Source: Lysinibacillus antri (GTDB lineage: Bacteria > Bacillota > Bacilli > Bacillales_A > Planococcaceae). From it: a stretch of 64,000 nucleotides of DNA. The notes beneath the pieces are model-generated. The model saw nothing but the letters and a program-made list of their open reading frames with translations. It ran no database searches and was not told where the DNA came from. Location of the stretch: NCBI RefSeq assembly GCF_003977595.1, contig NZ_RYYR01000007.1:1-64000 (forward strand), in the 5' to 3' direction. Positions 1-6,256 of the stretch are shown piece after piece. Each line of letters starts with the position of its first letter. The stretch's first letter is position 1. The translations under genes and the position numbers were made by a program.

Positions 1-754
1 AGCTCCAACGCCAGTAGCAGCAACGTTTGCATTTGATGCACAGGGTGGAACAGTAGGAGAAACGCAAGATGATGTAACATTTGAAAATGGAACATTTACA
101 ATTGCGGCAGGATCTACATTAACAACGTTCACATTCACAGTAACGACAGGTACTGTTGACGCACCAGTAGTTACAAACTACACAGCAACAAAAGCACAAA
201 ACGGTACTTGGTCAACAGCTCCAACGCCAGTAGCAGCAACGTTTGCATTTGATGCACAGGGTGGAACAGTAGGAGAAACGCAAGATGATGTAACATTTGA
301 AAATGGAACATTCACAATTGCGGCAGGATCTACATTAACAACGTTCACATTCACAGTAACGACAGGTACTGTTGACGCACCAGTAGTTACAAACTACACA
401 GCAACAAAAGCACAAAACGGTACTTGGTCAGCAGCTCCAACTTATAGTATTGTATTCACATCCACTGAATCAATCAATGCTAATAGTGTAGATATTTCTT
501 ATGTTGATGCAACAAATCAAGCAGTAACAAAAACAGCAACAATTGCAACTACACCAGGAGCAGATGGTCCACCTAATACAATTATGGTATCATTTACTGA
601 AGATATTATTACAGATTTAACAACAGCAGGAAAATTCACTTTTGATATTATAACGGGTGAAGTAGGAAGCCAAGTTACTACAAATTATAAAGCAACATAT
701 ACTCCAGCTAATGGAGAAACCCCAGCATCTTGGACTTTAGAAGTAGTAAATTAA
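1..754 (+). CDS. C-terminal part of a large repeat-rich surface protein (partial)
   Basis: The reading frame is open from the left edge (first full codon at base 2) to a TAA at 752-754, so the start is outside the window. The visible part is about 250 residues, very rich in Thr, Ala, Val and Gly, with almost no Lys, Arg or Cys. It holds two nearly identical 72-residue repeats and then a diverged copy of about 105 residues. Each repeat is predicted mostly beta strand, as in bacterial Ig-like or adhesin repeats. No LPXTG motif, membrane anchor or SLH domain is visible at the C-terminus, so any anchor must lie in the unseen N-terminal part. An S-layer or adhesin role is an inference; no family was recognised. 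Confidence 0.75.
   Translation, partial: APTPVAATFAFDAQGGTVGETQDDVTFENGTFTIAAGSTLTTFTFTVTTGTVDAPVVTNYTATKAQNGTWSTAPTPVAATFAFDAQGGTVGETQDDVTFENGTFTIAAGSTLTTFTFTVTTGTVDAPVVTNYTATKAQNGTWSAAPTYSIVFTSTESINANSVDISYVDATNQAVTKTATIATTPGADGPPNTIMVSFTEDIITDLTTAGKFTFDIITGEVGSQVTTNYKATYTPANGETPASWTLEVVN
2..433 (+). repeat. Two tandem 216-bp coding repeats
   Basis: Two copies of a 216-bp unit (2-217 and 218-433) lie in frame in the surface-protein gene. They differ at only a few positions by eye, for example one T/C change near base 96/312 and an ACA/GCA change at the unit boundary. A diverged third unit begins at 434. Near-identity at the nucleotide level indicates recent duplication or gene conversion, and the array probably continues to the left of the window. 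Confidence 0.9.
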
Positions 755-832
755 TTCCTTAATACAACTAAACGAAACGTTACTTTATAAGCTAGTAGTT
801 TACTAGTGAAATAGGTTGAAAATAATCTCATA

Positions 833-859
833 GGGACAGGGGGGCGGTTCTCGTGTCCC
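833..859. repeat. REP-like GGGACA...TGTCCC palindrome
   Basis: A 27-base element begins GGGACAGG and ends TGTCCC, with a G-rich centre and an imperfect inner stem. Palindromes of this look are scattered in many Bacilli and are associated with REP-type (Y1) transposases. Only one copy is seen here and no transposase gene is near. The assignment rests on recalled pattern similarity. Confidence 0.4.
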
Positions 860-886
860 ACCCTAGACTTTCTTTAATTTACAAGC

Positions 887-925
887 ATCACATGGGTCAA
901 TCCTGTGTGGTGTTTTTTGTGCTTT
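887..925 (+). terminator. Probable rho-independent terminator
   Basis: An imperfect stem (CATCACA...TGTGTGGTG) is followed by a T run and TTGTGCTTT. It lies about 130 bp after the surface-protein stop codon and before the first RadC-like gene. Confidence 0.6.
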
Positions 926-1052
926 CCTTTCCGTAACAACGTAAAAAATAAGCATATATTATATTCATAGAATCAATCAAACTATACATCTGAAGCGTCC
1001 TAAAATTTTTCCAAAGGGTTAGGGCGTTTTTGTGTTGGAGGAGGAATTGTAT

Positions 1053-1568
1053 ATGAAGCAGTATGAAGTGAAACTAGCAGAGCAGTTGCAGTTATTTGAA
1101 GGAGGCCAGTGTATATCGAAAGCAGTACCAGCGAAGCGTATGGATGTGGTGTCAATTAAGTTAGTACGGGAGAAAACGATGCTGTACAAAAACAGAAAGA
1201 TTCGTTCCCCACGTGATGCCTATGAGTTAATGCGCACGTTTTTAGGGGATGTAGACCGTGAGTATTTTGTGGTGCTTTGTTTAGACACGAAGAATCAACC
1301 GACTTGTATCCAAACTGTTCACATTGGCAGTTTGAACGCTAGTATCGTGCACCCGAGGGAGGTGCTGAAACCTGCTATTTTGAGTAATAGTTGTTCGATC
1401 ATTGTAGGGCATTCACATCCTTCGAATGTGACAGATCCATCCCTCGAAGATATAGAGGTAACGAAACGATTAGTACAGGCTTGTGAGATTGTGGGTGTGG
1501 ATTGCTTAGATCATGTGATCATTTGTGAAGATTCATTTCGTTCGTTAAAAGAATCAGGGTATATGTAA
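1053..1568 (+). CDS. RadC-like JAB/MPN domain protein, module copy 1
   Basis: This 171-residue protein matches the C-terminal JAB (RadC) half of classical RadC and lacks its N-terminal helix-hairpin-helix half. The JAMM metal-binding pattern is visible near residues 118-131: H-S-H-P-S, then an Asp in SLED. The usual HNHPSG is changed to HSHPSN, but both His and the Asp remain. The ATG at 1053 is chosen because GGAGGAGG ends 8 bases before it; an in-frame GTG upstream lacks a good site. It heads a module also containing a 98-residue protein, two tiny peptides and a recombinase, and has a paralogue at 5024. Stand-alone RadC-like proteins are common on mobile elements; their function is unclear. 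Confidence 0.85.
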   Translation: MKQYEVKLAEQLQLFEGGQCISKAVPAKRMDVVSIKLVREKTMLYKNRKIRSPRDAYELMRTFLGDVDREYFVVLCLDTKNQPTCIQTVHIGSLNASIVHPREVLKPAILSNSCSIIVGHSHPSNVTDPSLEDIEVTKRLVQACEIVGVDCLDHVIICEDSFRSLKESGYM

Positions 1569-1584
1569 AGGAGGTGAAGTCATC

Positions 1585-1881
1585 ATGAAGGCGATTACAA
1601 CATTGATTGAAGTACTATCTAAAAAATACGATGTTCATGTGTCCATAAGTGACATTGGTTATGAAACGGTTTGGTTTGAGAAAGACGATGTAGATGAGCA
1701 GTTAGTGCCAGCGGATGTATTAGAAGCATTAGCTGATCCTATCATTGCCGATTCTGCTAATTTTACAGATGATCAAGGGGACTACTATGTGGTCATTGTC
1801 ATTGATACAGGTCAACTAGAACCGTATGAAATCTGGATGGTGAACGGTAAAGCAATTCCCGATTTTGTGAGTGGTCTGTGA
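1585..1881 (+). CDS. Conserved 98-residue protein of the RadC module, copy 1
   Basis: The gene starts 16 bp after the RadC-like stop codon, behind AAAGGAGGTGA. It is a small acidic protein of unknown family. The paralogue at 5502 shares the segments GYETVWF/GYETIWF, then a P-I-I-A-(D/N)-S-A element, D-G/D-Y-Y and EPYE-(I/V)-W-(M/L)-VN. This level of conservation with synonymous divergence argues that both are real, selected genes. No signal peptide or membrane segment is visible. Tight coupling to a RadC-like gene in both copies suggests a joint function. Confidence 0.85.
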   Translation: MKAITTLIEVLSKKYDVHVSISDIGYETVWFEKDDVDEQLVPADVLEALADPIIADSANFTDDQGDYYVVIVIDTGQLEPYEIWMVNGKAIPDFVSGL

Positions 1882-1993
1882 TTGAATTCACGTCAAAAGT
1901 AACGAGTAACTCACGACATTAGTAACAGCTAGATTAGGGATTTGTGTAAAGTGCAAGCGACACATGGCTTGTGCTTATTTGGCGTGGCTAAAA

Positions 1994-2025
1994 ACTGATG
2001 ACATTATTATAATTCTGACGTCAGT
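1994..2025 (+). other. Intercistronic inverted repeat before the 25-residue peptide, copy 1
   Basis: ACTGATG and CGTCAGT can pair (one G-U) across an 18-base loop, and the right arm lies within the perfect palindrome CTGACGTCAG. An equivalent stem (CGTCAGT/ACTGACG) occupies the same place in copy 2. Its position just ahead of the peptide ribosome-binding site suggests an RNA processing or control element, or a recombination site. Confidence 0.5.
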
Positions 2026-2043
2026 AGAGGGAGGTGAGTAGAA

Positions 2044-2121
2044 ATGTGGGGGAAGATAGCCGCAACGATTATTATTGCAGTAGCAACGGAGGTCATTCGT
2101 GATTTAACGAGCGAAGATTAG
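2044..2121 (+). CDS. 25-residue hydrophobic peptide, copy 1
   Basis: An ATG 8 bases after GGGAGGTGA opens a 25-codon frame starting MWGKIAATIIIAVATEV and ending in an acidic DLTSED tail. The homologue in module copy 2 is also exactly 25 codons long and keeps M-W, K4, T8, A-V-A-T-E-V and L-T-x-D. Conserved length, conserved protein sequence and a strong ribosome-binding site support translation. It is predicted to be one hydrophobic or amphipathic helix and could insert in a membrane. Possible parallels are small toxic peptides or holin-like peptides, but no family was recognised. Confidence 0.65.
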   Translation: MWGKIAATIIIAVATEVIRDLTSED

Positions 2122-2155
2122 AGGAATCATACTAAGATGGAAAGGAGGAAAGTAG

Positions 2156-2236
2156 ATGAAGATATTACCTTGTCCATGTCATTGTCGGTGTCCGTTTTGT
2201 TTGATTAAATCAATCATTGATATTGAGAAAAATTAG
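2156..2236 (+). CDS. 26-residue Cys-rich peptide, copy 1
   Basis: The frame follows AAAGGAGG and starts MKILPCPCHCRCPFC, with five Cys in fifteen residues. The copy 2 homologue starts MKILPCPIECNCPLC, so four Cys are shared in the pattern C-x3-C-x-C-x2-C, together with MKILPCP and the second P. A basic or hydrophobic tail follows. The conserved Cys spacing suggests a metal-binding knuckle or a cross-linked peptide. No secretion leader or modification enzyme is encoded nearby. The stop codon abuts a terminator-like hairpin. Confidence 0.65.
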   Translation: MKILPCPCHCRCPFCLIKSIIDIEKN

Positions 2237-2274
2237 ATCCATTGGTGCCAAAGTTAAGCATCAATGGATTTTTC
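2237..2274 (+). terminator. Terminator-like hairpin between Cys-rich peptide and recombinase, copy 1
   Basis: ATCCATTG and CAATGGAT form a perfect 8-bp stem followed by TTTTTCT. It begins at the peptide stop codon and ends about 20 bp before the recombinase start. Copy 2 has a hairpin in the same place. It would end or attenuate transcription of the peptide genes before the recombinase. Confidence 0.65.
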
Positions 2275-2294
2275 TATGTTCTGAGGTGATAAAT

Positions 2295-3170
2295 TTGGAT
2301 TTGGTAAAAGAGTTTGAACAATGGTTGGTAGAAGAAGGGAAAGCACCAACAACAATTCAGTCCTATCTTGGTGATGTAATAGGATTCCAGAAGTATCTTG
2401 GGGAGAAAGTGGCTGATGACAACCAGCTGCTTTCTCGTTTTGCATTTGTGAGATACAAGCAACATTTGCAAAATCAAAATTTTTCCGTTGCAACCATCAA
2501 TAAAAAAATCAATAGCTTGAAAGTCTACAATGATTTTCTACGAATAAAAGGTGTTGTAAGCGACTCCTTCATACAATTGAAACGTGATCGAGTTAATATA
2601 GCTGCAGGTAGTGAGCATACAGTGCCTGCCTTATCTGACAAAGAAGTCGAACAGCTACTATTTTACCTTGAGAATCCAAGGAAAGTGAGCACAAGAAATA
2701 AGCTTGTTGTCTACTTGCTTCTGTACACAGGTGTTAGGGTTTCCGAGCTAATAGCAATCAAGATTAGTGATATAGAGTTCTTGACACAAACGCTTACAGT
2801 TCGGGGGAAAGGGGGCAAAATCAGACAAGTAACAATCCGTAGTGATGTGATTGAGCTTATCAAGGAATATATGAAAGGAGAACGAGCAGTATCTAAATTT
2901 CGATACAGCGAGTACCTACTTCTTAGTCAACGGACACCAAAGATGCACAGAGATGCAATCCGAGGGTATTTAGCAAATTTAGCGAAGGAACTAGGGTTTA
3001 AGCTACACCCTCACCTGTTCCGCCACACATTCTGTACACGACTTCTTCATCGAGGGATCGATCTGACAACGGTTAGCAAATTAGTAGGACATAGTTCAGT
3101 TAATATGATAGCAAAATTCTATATACAGACGTCAAGAGAGGATAAGCAAAGGGCTGTTGATTTACTTTAA
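2295..3170 (+). CDS. Tyrosine recombinase/integrase (XerC/XerD-like)
   Basis: This 291-residue protein has the length and two-domain layout of Xer-type recombinases: a SAM-like N-terminal DNA-binding domain (about residues 1-90) and a catalytic domain. All catalytic positions are present: Arg in TGVRVSEL, Lys in RGKGGKIRQV, His-x-x-Arg in HPHLFRHTF, His in VGHSSV and Tyr in KFYIQT. The TTG start follows GAGGTGAT; a second TTG two codons later is also possible. It follows the peptide genes of the RadC module and could mobilise the module. The matching gene in copy 2 is a remnant. Confidence 0.9.
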   Translation: MDLVKEFEQWLVEEGKAPTTIQSYLGDVIGFQKYLGEKVADDNQLLSRFAFVRYKQHLQNQNFSVATINKKINSLKVYNDFLRIKGVVSDSFIQLKRDRVNIAAGSEHTVPALSDKEVEQLLFYLENPRKVSTRNKLVVYLLLYTGVRVSELIAIKISDIEFLTQTLTVRGKGGKIRQVTIRSDVIELIKEYMKGERAVSKFRYSEYLLLSQRTPKMHRDAIRGYLANLAKELGFKLHPHLFRHTFCTRLLHRGIDLTTVSKLVGHSSVNMIAKFYIQTSREDKQRAVDLL

Positions 3171-3184
3171 AGAGGAGTGAAAGG

Positions 3185-3580
3185 ATGAAAGTGATTCAAA
3201 CATTAAATGATGTAGAATCGTTAAAAGCTCAGAGTATTACACCAAAGGAGTTAATCCAGGTTATAGAACAAGATTTTCTGACTTTGTACGAAGCAGGTGG
3301 ATCGGAAGACGATCGATTATCTTTTCGATTACCTTATCAGGAATCAATTATTCTAATAGAAAAGGGTGATAACCTACTAGAATTGGTTGATAACCCAATT
3401 GAGCTTGAGTATGTTGAGAAACATAAACAAGGTCAAGTTGAATTCTACCGTTTAGCAAAACGATTTGAGCATGAATTCCAACTTGTTTATACCTTGCTTA
3501 ACATTCACGATGATGAAACTGAACAGTTCCTGCGTGATCATAGTGAATGGAATGAGGGATTAGGTGATTTCCGTGTTTGA
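3185..3580 (+). CDS. Hypothetical 131-residue acidic protein
   Basis: The ATG lies behind AGAGGAGTGA, 14 bp after the recombinase stop, so co-transcription is likely. The protein is acidic, predicted mixed alpha/beta, without signal peptide, membrane segment or Cys. I do not recognise a family. Its last codons overlap the start of the next small gene by 8 bp in another frame, which fits translational coupling. There is no counterpart in module copy 2, so it looks like cargo acquired next to the recombinase. Confidence 0.75.
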   Translation: MKVIQTLNDVESLKAQSITPKELIQVIEQDFLTLYEAGGSEDDRLSFRLPYQESIILIEKGDNLLELVDNPIELEYVEKHKQGQVEFYRLAKRFEHEFQLVYTLLNIHDDETEQFLRDHSEWNEGLGDFRV

Positions 3581-3873
3581 GTCGAAGAAACAATATTACA
3601 TGACAAGAGCTGTTGCAGAGGAATTACCAGATGAGCATAAGCGATTTATTTTACAGTATTTGCATGAGAAGCAACAATACTTGACAGATTATCTGCAAAT
3701 ATTTGAGTTTTATATAGAAAATGGTCAACAATGACTCCTTCAGCGTCAAGAAGAACCCGAACGAGAAACAACCATTGCCTTTCAATTTAGTAAAAGTAGA
3801 ACCCATTCATCGTAAAGTTTGGGTGCTTGACCAAGGTGATCATGTAATGATTTTATATCCTGAAGATTACTGA
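3573..3873 (+). pseudogene. DUF960-like gene, apparently broken
   Basis: A GTG start with TTAGGTGA upstream opens a 53-codon frame starting MFESKKQYYMTRAVAEELP and running to DYLQIFEF, which ends at a TGA (3732-3734). The same frame continues past the stop with a Q-x-QEEPE stretch, and a +1 frame (open from an ATG at 3721) ends KVWVLDQGDHVMILYPEDY. From memory, DUF960 proteins have these three blocks in one frame: a YxT...IP start, a QEEPE centre and an end like IDDGDHxxMLLAEEY. The simplest reading is one gene broken by an in-frame stop and a frameshift. Two overlapping small genes cannot be excluded. The family match is not verified. Confidence 0.5.
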
Positions 3874-3922
3874 TGGAATATGGTAACAATTGTTTGATTG
3901 TGATCTTGGAGAGGGTGAAGTC

Positions 3923-3991
3923 TTGTCACTAGGACAGATCATTGGTGAAATCATTGAGTTTGTATTGGACGAAGTTTGTAAATCTCGATAA
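3923..3991 (+). CDS. 22-residue amphipathic peptide
   Basis: A TTG behind GGAGAGGGTGA opens a frame coding MSLGQIIGEIIEFVLDEVCKSR. It is predicted to be one amphipathic helix with a hydrophobic face and acidic residues, followed by a basic end. Its length and character recall the 25-residue peptides of the neighbouring modules, but the sequences do not align convincingly. A strong terminator lies 30 bp downstream. Support rests on the ribosome-binding site and its position. Confidence 0.4.
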   Translation: MSLGQIIGEIIEFVLDEVCKSR

Positions 3992-4021
3992 AATCATATA
4001 AAAGGATTATTAGGTAGCTTA

Positions 4022-4067
4022 AAGGTCAAAATAGCATTTAAGTAAGCGTTTGACCTCTCTTTTTTTT
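4022..4067 (+). terminator. Rho-independent terminator
   Basis: AGGTCAAA and TTTGACCT form the outer stem, with an inner loop containing AGCATTTAAGTAAGC, followed by CTCTTTTTTTT. It closes the recombinase and cargo transcription unit. Confidence 0.8.
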
Positions 4068-4151
4068 AGTGTTTTGCAATCTAGTGTCTACACCGAAAAA
4101 ACGAGTTTTAGTATTCAGATAAACAAAAATTTCTTATGAGTAGGTGTATTT

Positions 4152-4907
4152 ATGGACTATGGAAAGTATTACATACCGTCGAATAAGAGGCTAAAGTATA
4201 AAAAACGAAACAAAGATCCGAAAGAAGAATATAGTTTACGTTCGCTTGTTCCTGAAATTACTGGGATTGAAACAGATGAAAAAGGTTTTGAAGCTGCTCG
4301 TAAAAGAGTGGAACGAATGGTAGAGGAAATTCAGGAAAGCCTTGGACTCGAAAAAACTACTAAAATACCACATTTTCGAAAAGAGGGATTTATTCAAATT
4401 ACAAGAGCATTGTATCTTGAAAATTGGAAGCAATATGAAAAAATCAAGAAAAAAGAAAGGTTATCTGAGGCAGAATTAGTAGAATTAACAGAGTTAATGA
4501 AAGATGCGGTTACAAAAGATCCAGATACATTTGAAAATCAAATACTCCTTACACAAGTAGATATTGAGGAAAGTGTACTAGAATGGATGGATACAGTCAG
4601 AGAGTTAATTAAAGCCGATGTTAATTTAGTAGATAGGTTAGCTGCTACACCCAAGAAAAAGGAACGGATCGATGAATATCTAGCTCATTTAATAGAAGGG
4701 TTGAATTCTTGGAGAGAAAAGGTAAACGGAGATATATTTGAAGAAGGTATGACGTATAGAATGGTCGAAATTGCTAAGGAAAGGGGTCTTGATTATATGA
4801 AGGTCTTACATAATCCTGAGAGCGATGATTTTAAAGAGGTGTTTAGGACCATTGTTGAGCAAGATGCAGAGAAGTTAACAGAAAAAATAGAGAAGGATAA
4901 TTTGTAA
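4152..4907 (+). CDS. Hypothetical 251-residue charged protein
   Basis: The protein is rich in Lys and Glu and is predicted almost entirely helical, with no signal peptide, membrane segment, Cys pattern or nucleotide-binding motif. The basic N-terminus (KRLKYKKRNK) might bind nucleic acid. I do not recognise a family. The ATG follows GAGTAGGTG. It is flanked by terminators on both sides and forms a single-gene unit between the two RadC modules, so it may be cargo of the same mobile region. Confidence 0.75.
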   Translation: MDYGKYYIPSNKRLKYKKRNKDPKEEYSLRSLVPEITGIETDEKGFEAARKRVERMVEEIQESLGLEKTTKIPHFRKEGFIQITRALYLENWKQYEKIKKKERLSEAELVELTELMKDAVTKDPDTFENQILLTQVDIEESVLEWMDTVRELIKADVNLVDRLAATPKKKERIDEYLAHLIEGLNSWREKVNGDIFEEGMTYRMVEIAKERGLDYMKVLHNPESDDFKEVFRTIVEQDAEKLTEKIEKDNL

Positions 4908-4944
4908 CAACTACTTTGAAAGTCAAGTAGTTGTTATTTTTTTG
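4907..4944 (+). terminator. Strong rho-independent terminator
   Basis: ACAACTACTT and AAGTAGTTGT form a perfect 10-bp stem around a 7-base loop, followed by TATTTTTTT. The stem begins within the stop codon of the preceding gene. Confidence 0.9.
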
Positions 4945-5023
4945 GGATTAATTTTAGGACAAAATTTCAGGGTAACGTTGTCCTAGAATTCACCAAAATC
5001 AGACTTACAATGAGTATAAAGTT

Positions 5024-5488
5024 ATGGAAGAAAACCAAAAGAACGTACCTGCAAAAAGAGTAGACATTGTGTCAGTGCGATTAGTGAAGGAGGCAAGCTT
5101 ACTGTACAAGAATCGAAGCATTAGAAGTCCACAGGATGGCTACAATTTGTTCAAGCAATTTCTAGGGGAACTGGACAGGGAGTACTTTGTCGTCATGTGC
5201 TTAGACACGAAGAACCAGCGAACGAACATCAATGTCTATCACATTGGAAGTCTAAATGCAAGTGTCGTACATCCGAGAGAGGTGATGAAGGCTGCAATCT
5301 TGCCTAATGCAGCATCGGTAATGGTACTGCACAATCATCCGTCGGGGCAACCATCTCCAAGTCCAGAGGACATAGAGGTCACAAGGCGGTTGACCGAAGC
5401 AGGTCACATCATGGGGATTGAGCTGCTCGATCATATTGTGGTGGGCGAAAATGACTTTGTATCACTCAAAGAAAAGGGCTACGTCTAA
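5024..5488 (+). CDS. RadC-like JAB/MPN domain protein, module copy 2
   Basis: This 154-residue paralogue of the protein at 1053 has the canonical motif HNHPSGQPSPSPED, with both metal His and the Asp. It shares VPAKR-(M/V)-D-(V/I)-VS, LYKNR, REYFVV, LDTKNQ and HIGSLNAS-V-VHPREV with copy 1. It lacks about 20 N-terminal residues of copy 1, and no good ribosome-binding site precedes its ATG, so the 5-prime end may have been replaced during insertion. It starts the second module and is followed 13 bp later by the 99-residue protein gene. Confidence 0.85.
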   Translation: MEENQKNVPAKRVDIVSVRLVKEASLLYKNRSIRSPQDGYNLFKQFLGELDREYFVVMCLDTKNQRTNINVYHIGSLNASVVHPREVMKAAILPNAASVMVLHNHPSGQPSPSPEDIEVTRRLTEAGHIMGIELLDHIVVGENDFVSLKEKGYV

Positions 5489-5501
5489 AGGAGGGATTGC
5501 A

Positions 5502-5801
5502 ATGGCAGCTGAACAACGTTTATCGCAAGTGTTAACGAAAAAGCTAGGTTACTATGTTCCGATTAGTGAAATCGGCTACGAAACGATTTGGTTCATGAAA
5601 GATGAAGTGGATAACAAACTGATACCACCGCAAATCATCGAGCATTTAGCCCAACCAATCATTGCAAATAGTGCGAGTTTCACAGATGCAGATGGAAATT
5701 ATTATTTAGTCATTATCATAGAAATAGGATTACCTGAACCGTATGAAGTATGGTTGGTGAATGACGAAATTGTTTCTGATTTTTTAGGTGATGTTGATTG
5801 A
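5502..5801 (+). CDS. Conserved 99-residue protein of the RadC module, copy 2
   Basis: The ATG at 5502 is chosen because AAAGGAGG lies 8 bases upstream. It is a paralogue of the protein at 1585, sharing ISEIGYETIWF against ISDIGYETVWF, QPIIA-N-SASFTD, G-N-YY and EPYEVWLVN. It is acidic with a hydrophobic central strand pair and no recognised domain. The constant pairing with a RadC-like gene is the only clue to function. Confidence 0.85.
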   Translation: MAAEQRLSQVLTKKLGYYVPISEIGYETIWFMKDEVDNKLIPPQIIEHLAQPIIANSASFTDADGNYYLVIIIEIGLPEPYEVWLVNDEIVSDFLGDVD

Positions 5802-5804
5802 CTG

Positions 5805-5921
5805 ACTCACGACAAAAATTTGTCATGCTGAGTTGTACCGAGTAAAACCTAGTCATACCAAGTAAAGCTGCTCATTTTGTAGCTGAAAAACTCATGTCAG
5901 AACTAAACAACTGTCGTGAGT
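5805..5921. repeat. Inverted repeat ACTCACGAC/GTCGTGAGT
   Basis: A perfect 9-bp inverted repeat flanks about 100 bp of the intercistronic region of module copy 2. A single left-type arm (ACTCACGAC) also occurs at 1910-1918 in copy 1. Between the arms are two 20-bp-spaced short repeats (ACCGAGTAAA, ACCAAGTAAA). The function is unknown; it could be a recombination or RNA structure element. Confidence 0.5.
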
Positions 5922-5943
5922 TGGGGTGTTGTCCCTAAAATTG

Positions 5944-5991
5944 CGTCAGTGGTGTCAACATCGTCAATTGCCAGTACGGCCGCAACTGACG
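5944..5991 (+). other. Intercistronic inverted repeat before the 25-residue peptide, copy 2
   Basis: CGTCAGT and ACTGACG pair perfectly across a 34-base loop, about 30 bp before the peptide start. It is equivalent in position and arm sequence to the stem at 1994-2025 in copy 1, with the order of the two arms exchanged. Confidence 0.5.
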
Positions 5992-6019
5992 GTAAAACGG
6001 GGAAAAGGAGGAGAAGTCA

Positions 6020-6097
6020 GTGTGGGATAAAGTGTTGGTTACAGTGCTAGTTGCTGTGGCAACAGAAGTAGTTAAAGAATTAACGAAAGATAAATGA
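6020..6097 (+). CDS. 25-residue hydrophobic peptide, copy 2
   Basis: A GTG behind GGAGGAG opens a 25-codon frame starting MWDKVLVTVLVAVATEVVKE and ending LTKDK. It matches the copy 1 peptide in length and in M-W, K4, T8, AVATEV and the final L-T-x-D. Hydrophobic residues are exchanged conservatively (Ile for Val or Leu), which is typical of selection on a helix. Predicted single hydrophobic helix with charged C-terminal end; function unknown. Confidence 0.65.
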   Translation: MWDKVLVTVLVAVATEVVKELTKDK

Positions 6098-6120
6098 TCC
6101 GAGGAAAGGAGAGAAAAGTA

Positions 6121-6192
6121 GTGAAGATTTTGCCTTGTCCAATTGAGTGTAACTGCCCATTGTGCTGGTGGAAAAGAATCATCAAATACTAA
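6121..6192 (+). CDS. 23-residue Cys-rich peptide, copy 2
   Basis: A GTG start after GGAAAGGAGAG gives a peptide starting MKILPCPIECNCPLCWW and ending in the basic KRIIKY. The Cys pattern C-x3-C-x-C-x2-C and the MKILPCP start match copy 1. The four conserved Cys are suitable for binding one metal ion. The stop codon again leads straight into a terminator-like hairpin. Confidence 0.65.
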   Translation: MKILPCPIECNCPLCWWKRIIKY

Positions 6193-6237
6193 GAGTCATG
6201 AGTGCAACGTAACAAGCATTAATGGCTCTTTTTTTCT
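6191..6237 (+). terminator. Terminator-like hairpin, copy 2
   Basis: AGAGTCAT and ATGGCTCT form an 8-bp stem with one G-U pair, followed by a run of seven T. It has the same place and spacing as the hairpin after the Cys-rich peptide of copy 1. Confidence 0.7.
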
Positions 6238-6256
6238 ATCAAAGGAGGGAATTTGT

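Noticed and set aside
2217-2294. Longer N-terminus for the recombinase starting at a TTG near 2217
   Set aside because: That stretch overlaps the Cys-rich peptide and the terminator-like hairpin; the TTG behind GAGGTGAT at 2295 fits the usual family length.
5805-5921. Insertion sequence ends
   Set aside because: Only 9-bp arms enclosing about 100 bp, with no transposase and no target duplication seen.
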